64,000 nucleotides of DNA, from positions 248,001 to 312,000 of the forward strand of contig CAWFHN010000011.1 of NCBI GenBank assembly GCA_963815665.1, written 5' to 3'. A model generated the notes under the pieces. The model worked only from the letters and a program-made list of their open reading frames with translations. It was not told the origin of the DNA and searched no databases. Made by a program: the position numbers and the translations under genes. Source of the stretch: DASUPK01 sp963815665. Lineage in GTDB: Bacteria > Actinomycetota > Thermoleophilia > Solirubrobacterales > 70-9. Below are positions 59,501 to 64,000 of this stretch, in pieces. The stretch's first letter is position 1. Every line of letters begins with the position of its first letter.

Positions 59501-59710
59501 ATGGGTGTTGGAGCCGAATCGACCGGCGGTGGCGCGGAGGAGCTCGAGCGCATCACCGCGAGGCTGGAGCAGCTCGCCGCGCAGCTCGAGGGCGACGTCG
59601 ACGAAGAGCATGCCGCCGAGCTCGTCCGCGAGGCCTCCGAGCTCGCCTCTCAGGCGGGCAGCGCGGTCGAGGGGGCGCTGCGCGGCGCCTCGGGCTCGTC
59701 AGGGGACTGA
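59501..59710 (+). CDS. Small acidic coiled-coil protein at the XseB position
   Basis: 69 aa. TAGCAT at 59486-59491 is nine bases before the ATG. Helical, acidic: LERITARLEQLAAQLEG and ELVREASELASQAGSAVEGALR. The layout recalls exonuclease VII small subunit (RLE... EL...), and xseB often lies just before the polyprenyl synthase gene, but identity is too weak to name it and no xseA is seen here. Confidence 0.6.
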   Translation: MGVGAESTGGGAEELERITARLEQLAAQLEGDVDEEHAAELVREASELASQAGSAVEGALRGASGSSGD

Positions 59711-59718
59711 GCCGTCCG

Positions 59719-60615
59719 ATGAGCGAGTACCCCGACGACCTTCGGGAGATCGTCGACCGCTACCTGACGCGCCTCAGCTTCTCGGAGACCCCGGCCACGG
59801 CGGGCCTGGCGGAGGCGATGCGCTACTCGCTGCTCGCAGGCGGCAAGCGGATCCGCCCGGTCCTCGCGCTGGCGACCGCCAGGTCGATCGGGCTCGACCC
59901 CGAGCGTGTGCTGCCCGCGGCGGCCTCGATCGAGCTGATCCACACCTACTCGCTGATTCACGACGACCTGCCCGCGATGGACGATGACGTGCTCCGCCGC
60001 GGCATGCCCACCTCGCACGTCAAGTACGGCGAGAATGTCGCGATCCTGGCCGGCGACGGCCTCTTCGCCGAGGCGATGCGGATCTTCGCTCAGAAACAGG
60101 AGGGCGAGCCAACGGCCGTGCTGGCCGGGCTCCGCGAGCTCGTCTCCGCCACGGGGGTCGGAGGCATGGTGGGCGGCCAGTTCGTGGACGTCACCGAGTT
60201 CGAGGATGGCGGGCCCTGGGAGGGGGGAACGGTCGATCCCGATCGCCTGCGCGAGATGCATTCGCTCAAGACCGGCCGGCTGATCGCCTCGAGCGTGGGC
60301 GTCGTATTGACGTTGGGCGAGATTCCGGAAGGTGAGACAATCCCGTACCGCCGTTTCGCCGATGAGCTCGGCGTGCTGTTCCAGATCGTCGACGACATCC
60401 TCGACGTGACCGGATCGGACGAAGAGCTCGGAAAGCCGAGCGGCAGCGACGAGAGACACGGCAAGCTCACCTATGTGAGCGCGTATGGCCTAGAAAAGGC
60501 CCGCGAGCTAGCCTCTCAGTCGCACGGCAAGGCCAGGAGGGCACTTGCCGAGACGGCCGCGAAGAGCGACGATCTGGCTCGGATCACCGACTTCATCCAC
60601 ACCCGACACACCTGA
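59719..60615 (+). CDS. Polyprenyl (farnesyl/geranylgeranyl) diphosphate synthase
   Basis: 298 aa. First aspartate-rich motif HDDLPAMDDDVLRRG, second motif FQIVDDILDVTG followed by KPSGSDERHGKLTYVS, and the early GGKRIRPVL. Condenses isopentenyl diphosphate with allylic diphosphates; the chain length cannot be read with certainty. One base overlap with dxs, so the two probably form an isoprenoid precursor operon. Confidence 0.93.
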   Translation: MSEYPDDLREIVDRYLTRLSFSETPATAGLAEAMRYSLLAGGKRIRPVLALATARSIGLDPERVLPAAASIELIHTYSLIHDDLPAMDDDVLRRGMPTSHVKYGENVAILAGDGLFAEAMRIFAQKQEGEPTAVLAGLRELVSATGVGGMVGGQFVDVTEFEDGGPWEGGTVDPDRLREMHSLKTGRLIASSVGVVLTLGEIPEGETIPYRRFADELGVLFQIVDDILDVTGSDEELGKPSGSDERHGKLTYVSAYGLEKARELASQSHGKARRALAETAAKSDDLARITDFIHTRHT

Positions 60616-62636
60616 TGACCGAGGACTCAAACGAGGCGAAGGCCGATCAACGTCTGCTCGACTCGATCGACGCCCCGGCCGACCTGACGGAGCTCTCCGA
60701 CGAGCAGCTGCAGCAGGTCGCGCAGGAGGTGCGCGAGCTGATCATCGACACGATCGGCGAGATCGGCGGCCATTTCGGCGCCAATCTCGGTACCTGCGAG
60801 CTGACCGTCGCGCTGCACAGCCTGCTCGACTCGCCCACGGACAAGATCCTCTGGGACGTCGGCCACCAGGCGTATCCGCACAAGGTGCTGACCGGGCGTA
60901 AGGACGAGCTCGACACGATCCGCCAGTACAAGGGCCTGGCGCCCTTCTGCTCGGTCTTCGAGTCGGAGCACGACATCATGGGCGCGGGCCACGCCTCGAC
61001 CTCGATCGGCTACGGCGTCGGCCTCAAGGAGGCGATGCTCAAGGGGATCGGAGAGGACGGCAAGGTCGTCGCGGTGATCGGCGACGGCGCGCTGACAGGC
61101 GGTGTCGCGTACGAGGCGCTCCATCACGCCGGGGGCCTGCAGACGCCGATGGTGATCGTCCTCAACGACAACGGGATGTCGATCTCGCCCAACGTCGGTG
61201 CGCTCTCCCGCTACTTCCAGCGCGCGCGCCTGAACCGCCGCCTCTATCAGGCCCGCTCCAGCACCGAGGAGCGCCTCACACAGCTCCCGCTCGGCGTCGG
61301 CCGGCGAATCGAACGGCTCGGCCCAGAGGTGAAGGCTGCGATCAAGGCCTATGCGGCTCCAGGGCTGCTCTTCGAGGAGCTCGATCTCGCCTATATGGGG
61401 CCGATCGACGGTCACGACGTGACCGAGTTGCGCGCCGCATTCCGCAAGGCGCTCGAGGCCGACCGGCCGGTCGTGGTGCACATCCAGACGGTCAAGGGCA
61501 AGGGCTTCGAACCTGCCGAGGAGGGCGGCCTCGAGGGGATGGAGAAGTGGCACGCGGCCAAGCCGGGCAGCATCGTCGACGGCAAGGAAGCCCCGAAGAA
61601 GCCGGTCATCCCAGTCAGCGAGTCCGATTCCCCGGAGAAGATCGAGAAGCTCGAGAAGCCGCCACCCAAGGCGCCGCCCCAGTACACGGCCGTCTTCGCC
61701 GACGCTCTGGTCGAAGAGGCGAAGAGGGATCCGCGGGTCATCGGGATCACCGCCGCCATGGCGGGTGGGACCGGACTCAACAAGCTCGCCGACGCGCTGC
61801 CGGAGCAGTACTACGACGTCGGGATCGCGGAACAGGACGCTGTGCTGTTCGCCTCAGGCCTCGCGATCCAGGGAGCGAAGCCGGTCTGCGCCATCTACTC
61901 GACCTTCCTGCAACGGGCCTTCGACCAGCTCGTCCACGACGTCTGTCTGCAGAAGCTGAACGTCGTCTTCGCGATGGACCGAGCGGGTCTCGTCGGCGAT
62001 GACGGCCCGACCCACCACGGCGCGTTTGATGTCTCCTACTTCAGGGCGCTGCCGAACGTGGTCGTGATGGCGCCGCGCGACGAGGCAATGCTCGTGCACA
62101 TGCTCCGCACGGCCCTTGCCTACGACGACGGCCCGATCGCCTTCCGCTATCCCCGCGGGGCCGCCGAGGGAGCGCCGATGCCCGACGCGCCGAAGGAGAT
62201 CGAGATCGGCAAGGGCGAGTACCTGCTGCCGGGTGAGCGCGTCGCGCTGCTCGGCTACGGATACGGAGTCCAGGTCGGATTGCGCGCCGCCGAGATCCTG
62301 CGCGGCAGGGGGCTCGAGCCAACCGTCGCCGACGGCCGCTTCGCCAAGCCCCTGGACGGTGAGCTGATCGAGAAGCTGGCCGCCGAGCACGACCTGCTGG
62401 TGACGATCGAGGAGAACGTCCTGGCCGGCGGCTTCGGCTCCGGCGTGCTGGAGCACGTCGAGGATGCCTTCACCGACGGCTCCGGGCGGGCCCGCGTACT
62501 TCGGATCGGCCTCCCGGACCGCTACGTCACCCACGGCAAGCCGGCCCTGCTGCGCGAGGAGGTCGGTTTCACCGGTGAGGACGTCGCCGAGCGAGTCCTC
62601 GCTGCGCTGGGAACGCGCGAGACCATCCTGGGCTGA
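60615..62636 (+). CDS. dxs: 1-deoxy-D-xylulose-5-phosphate synthase
   Basis: 673 aa. Thiamine-diphosphate site GDGALTGGVAYEAL...LNDNGMSIS, catalytic region GHQAYPHKVLTGR, transketolase pyrimidine domain (GIAEQDAVLFASGLA, AMDRAGLVGDDGPTHHG) and C-terminal domain. First enzyme of the MEP pathway. It is 30-50 residues longer than usual because of a Lys/Glu/Pro-rich linker between the first two domains (about residues 315-355). Confidence 0.96.
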   Translation: MTEDSNEAKADQRLLDSIDAPADLTELSDEQLQQVAQEVRELIIDTIGEIGGHFGANLGTCELTVALHSLLDSPTDKILWDVGHQAYPHKVLTGRKDELDTIRQYKGLAPFCSVFESEHDIMGAGHASTSIGYGVGLKEAMLKGIGEDGKVVAVIGDGALTGGVAYEALHHAGGLQTPMVIVLNDNGMSISPNVGALSRYFQRARLNRRLYQARSSTEERLTQLPLGVGRRIERLGPEVKAAIKAYAAPGLLFEELDLAYMGPIDGHDVTELRAAFRKALEADRPVVVHIQTVKGKGFEPAEEGGLEGMEKWHAAKPGSIVDGKEAPKKPVIPVSESDSPEKIEKLEKPPPKAPPQYTAVFADALVEEAKRDPRVIGITAAMAGGTGLNKLADALPEQYYDVGIAEQDAVLFASGLAIQGAKPVCAIYSTFLQRAFDQLVHDVCLQKLNVVFAMDRAGLVGDDGPTHHGAFDVSYFRALPNVVVMAPRDEAMLVHMLRTALAYDDGPIAFRYPRGAAEGAPMPDAPKEIEIGKGEYLLPGERVALLGYGYGVQVGLRAAEILRGRGLEPTVADGRFAKPLDGELIEKLAAEHDLLVTIEENVLAGGFGSGVLEHVEDAFTDGSGRARVLRIGLPDRYVTHGKPALLREEVGFTGEDVAERVLAALGTRETILG

Positions 62637-62789
62637 TTACCCAGTAACGCTGGTTCGACCTCGGCCAGGGCGGGTAAGCGCTCTTTGTCGGCGAGGGCCC
62701 TTGCACAGCGCGCCGCCCAGGGGGACAGGGCAGACGAACGGCACCGCCGGTTCGTCCCACGAAATCGATGCCCTGTGGAGGAGACTCGC

Positions 62790-63035
62790 ATGACCTACCT
62801 CAGATGTCCGGGTTGCGGTCTGACCCTGTTCGACCGGAACCCACTCACGTCGCCACGACACTGTCCGCGCTGCGCCAGGCGCCGCGGAACCCCGGTCGAG
62901 CTCGAGCGCGTTTCGAAGCTCAGCGGTGCGGCCGCGGCGTCGCTGCTCGGCGAGCAGCCCGGCCGGAAAGAGATACTGCGTCCCGATGACCGCAAGGAAC
63001 GCCGAGATCGTCCGCGAGACGTACGACCGGCGTGA
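62790..63035 (+). CDS. Small zinc-ribbon protein
   Basis: 81 aa with GTGGAGGAG upstream of the ATG. Two CxxC pairs (CPGC at 6-9, CPRC at about 25-28) form a zinc ribbon, followed by a basic polar tail (RKERRDRPRD). No family name can be given; such ribbons often bind nucleic acid or a protein partner. The 153 bases before it hold no gene or clear signal. Confidence 0.65.
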   Translation: MTYLRCPGCGLTLFDRNPLTSPRHCPRCARRRGTPVELERVSKLSGAAAASLLGEQPGRKEILRPDDRKERRDRPRDVRPA

Positions 63036-63039
63036 GGGC

Positions 63040-63801
63040 TCAGGTCGCGGCTGCAGGTGGCCGCGCTTCATAAGTCGCTCCAGGCTTCGCCCTTCGCTCC
63101 TGAGTCCACCGTCCCGGCAGCCGCTGTGCAAGAGCGATCGCGGAGATGTCGAAGAGGACGTAGATGCTGGCGATCCCGCTTGGCGGGTTGCCCGCCGACA
63201 GTGGCGTGTCCGGAGCCGTGGTGGCCCAGTGCCAGGCGCCTATCGAGGTGCCGTAGATCTCCAGGAAGGCGACCATCAGGAAGACCCCCGCGTAGAGCGT
63301 CGAGCTGCGGCCGCGGAGGAGCACGCAGATCAGGAGCGCGCCCGTCAAGGCCCCGAGGGCGTCGGTCCGCCCCAGGAGCACCAGGCCGGCCGCTCCCCAT
63401 GTGGCCACGATCGCGATCACGGCGCCGACGAACACGCGGGCATGCCGCCGCACCGGGCCCGATTGGCTGATCCGCAGCCCGGCCAGGTAGACCAGGCCGT
63501 GGCCCGGTGGTACGAAGGCGGGCAGGTTCTCCAGCCGGTAGGTGTAGGCGCCCAGCACGATCGAGCCGAGCACCTCGGCGCAGGTGGCGACCACGACCAC
63601 GAGGAGGGCGCGCGCCCGATCCTCGCGGCTCAGGGGAACGCACGAGGCGATCAGGATCAGCCAGGTCGCGGCGCCGAGGAGGAGCTGCTCGTCCGGGTTG
63701 GCGAAGTGGTCGAGGGCGAGGAAGCCCGCGATCACGCAGAGGACCATGGCCGCGAAGGGCAGCGGCCCCGACAGCGGGTCCTTTGAGGTTCCTCTCCCCA
63801 T
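63040..63801 (-). CDS. Polytopic membrane protein of unknown function
   Basis: 253 aa with about seven helices. Conserved-looking polar residues lie in FVPPGHGLVYLAGLRIS and LEIYGTSIGAWHWATTAPDTPLSAGNPPSGI, the latter resembling loops of actinobacterial integral membrane proteins with no assigned function. A basic, Pro/Ala-rich tail ends the protein. Convergent with the zinc-ribbon gene, four bases between stops. Confidence 0.75.
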   Translation of the reverse strand: MGRGTSKDPLSGPLPFAAMVLCVIAGFLALDHFANPDEQLLLGAATWLILIASCVPLSREDRARALLVVVVATCAEVLGSIVLGAYTYRLENLPAFVPPGHGLVYLAGLRISQSGPVRRHARVFVGAVIAIVATWGAAGLVLLGRTDALGALTGALLICVLLRGRSSTLYAGVFLMVAFLEIYGTSIGAWHWATTAPDTPLSAGNPPSGIASIYVLFDISAIALAQRLPGRWTQERRAKPGATYEARPPAAAT

Positions 63802-63886
63802 GAGCTGGGTGACGCACGGTCTTCGTGGACCGGGTGCGATTGGATCATTCCGAAGGCGTCGGTGTCAAATGCGAAACTGCCGCCGG

Positions 63887-64000
63887 ATGAAGCCGATCGA
63901 CCGGGGCACCTGGCTGGCGCTGATCGCGATGGGGATCGCGGTCTTCGTGATCGCCAACGACTTCTCAGCGATCAACGTCGCGATCCCCCAGATCGAGAAG
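63887..64000 (+). CDS. MFS transporter, N-terminus only (runs off window)
   Basis: 38 codons from ATG 63887. KPIDRGTWLALIAMGIAVFV forms the first helix, then IANDFSAINVAIPQIEK. This matches the start of DHA2/EmrB-like drug transporters (LDxTAVNVALPxI), with Asn-Asp-Phe-Ser in place of the usual acidic motif. Open to the right edge. Confidence 0.7.
   Translation, partial: MKPIDRGTWLALIAMGIAVFVIANDFSAINVAIPQIEK

Noticed and set aside
59501..59710. Naming the small gene xseB
   Set aside because: Position fits but sequence similarity is too weak and no xseA is present in the window.
1..64000. Insertion sequences, prophage or integrase genes
   Set aside because: No transposase, integrase or phage structural motif was recognised in any frame; the only signs of past mobility are the debris at 6.4-6.9 kb and the tRNA fragments.

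Overview
This is a GC-rich, gene-dense stretch of bacterial chromosome. It is most likely from an actinobacterium of the Thermoleophilia (Solirubrobacterales-like) type. That placement is an inference from base composition, heavy use of GTG starts, many genes with a TANNNT -10 box directly before the start codon (leaderless style), lysine/arginine-rich tails on secreted proteins, and the gene order alaS / ruvX-mltG-aroE / aroC-aroKB-aroQ-pepQ / efp-nusB. I see no phage genes, transposases or CRISPR array.

Layout. 1-6.4 kb: a sulfane-sulfur/arsenic-type module. An ArsR-rhodanese regulator heads a leftward operon (DUF4395, ArsM-like methyltransferase, thioredoxin-reductase-like flavoprotein, a second methyltransferase). 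It is divergent from a persulfide-dioxygenase-like MBL enzyme, an MFS transporter, a DsrE protein and a rhodanese. 6.4-6.9 kb: gene debris (AHSA1/SRPBCC, dihydrofolate-reductase-family and cupin fragments). 6.9-11.8 kb: molybdenum island (mobA, FdhF/YdeP-type oxidoreductase, fdhD, DUF6457, moaA). 12-13 kb: small membrane protein, tRNA-Met with tRNA-like scraps beside it, and an intact dihydrofolate-reductase-family gene. 13-21.8 kb: M29-like aminopeptidase, ftcD, MBL hydrolase, hisS, aspS, a GH3-like protein and small or hypothetical genes. 22-28.5 kb: mnmA carrying an IscU-like N-terminal domain, two tandem secreted VWA-like proteins each followed by a near-identical terminator, then alaS. 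28.6-34.5 kb: a complete dipeptide-type ABC transporter operon. 34.5-43.4 kb: ruvX, mltG, aroE, HtrA-like protease, prepilin peptidase, aroC, fused aroK-aroB, aroQ, pepQ. 43.4-57.7 kb: antiporter, secreted CocE-type hydrolase, an aa3-type cytochrome oxidase cluster (cupredoxin, ctaC, D, E, G, two Sco proteins, a CtaA-like/CtaB fusion, TlpA) and a GNAT-AAA+ fusion. 57.7-64 kb: efp, nusB, HAD phosphatase, polyprenyl synthase, dxs, two small or membrane genes, and the start of an MFS transporter.

How it fits together. The translation and shikimate genes look like an ancestral syntenic backbone into which an ABC operon (between alaS and ruvX) and a respiratory block (between pepQ and efp) have been placed. 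The most interesting points are the oxidase subunit I lacking several canonical proton-channel residues, the CtaA-like/CtaB, IscU-MnmA and GNAT-AAA+ fusions, a 22-nt tandem repeat at the oxidase promoter, two genes that appear to start at CTG, and the chimeric pseudogene debris at 6.4-6.9 kb.
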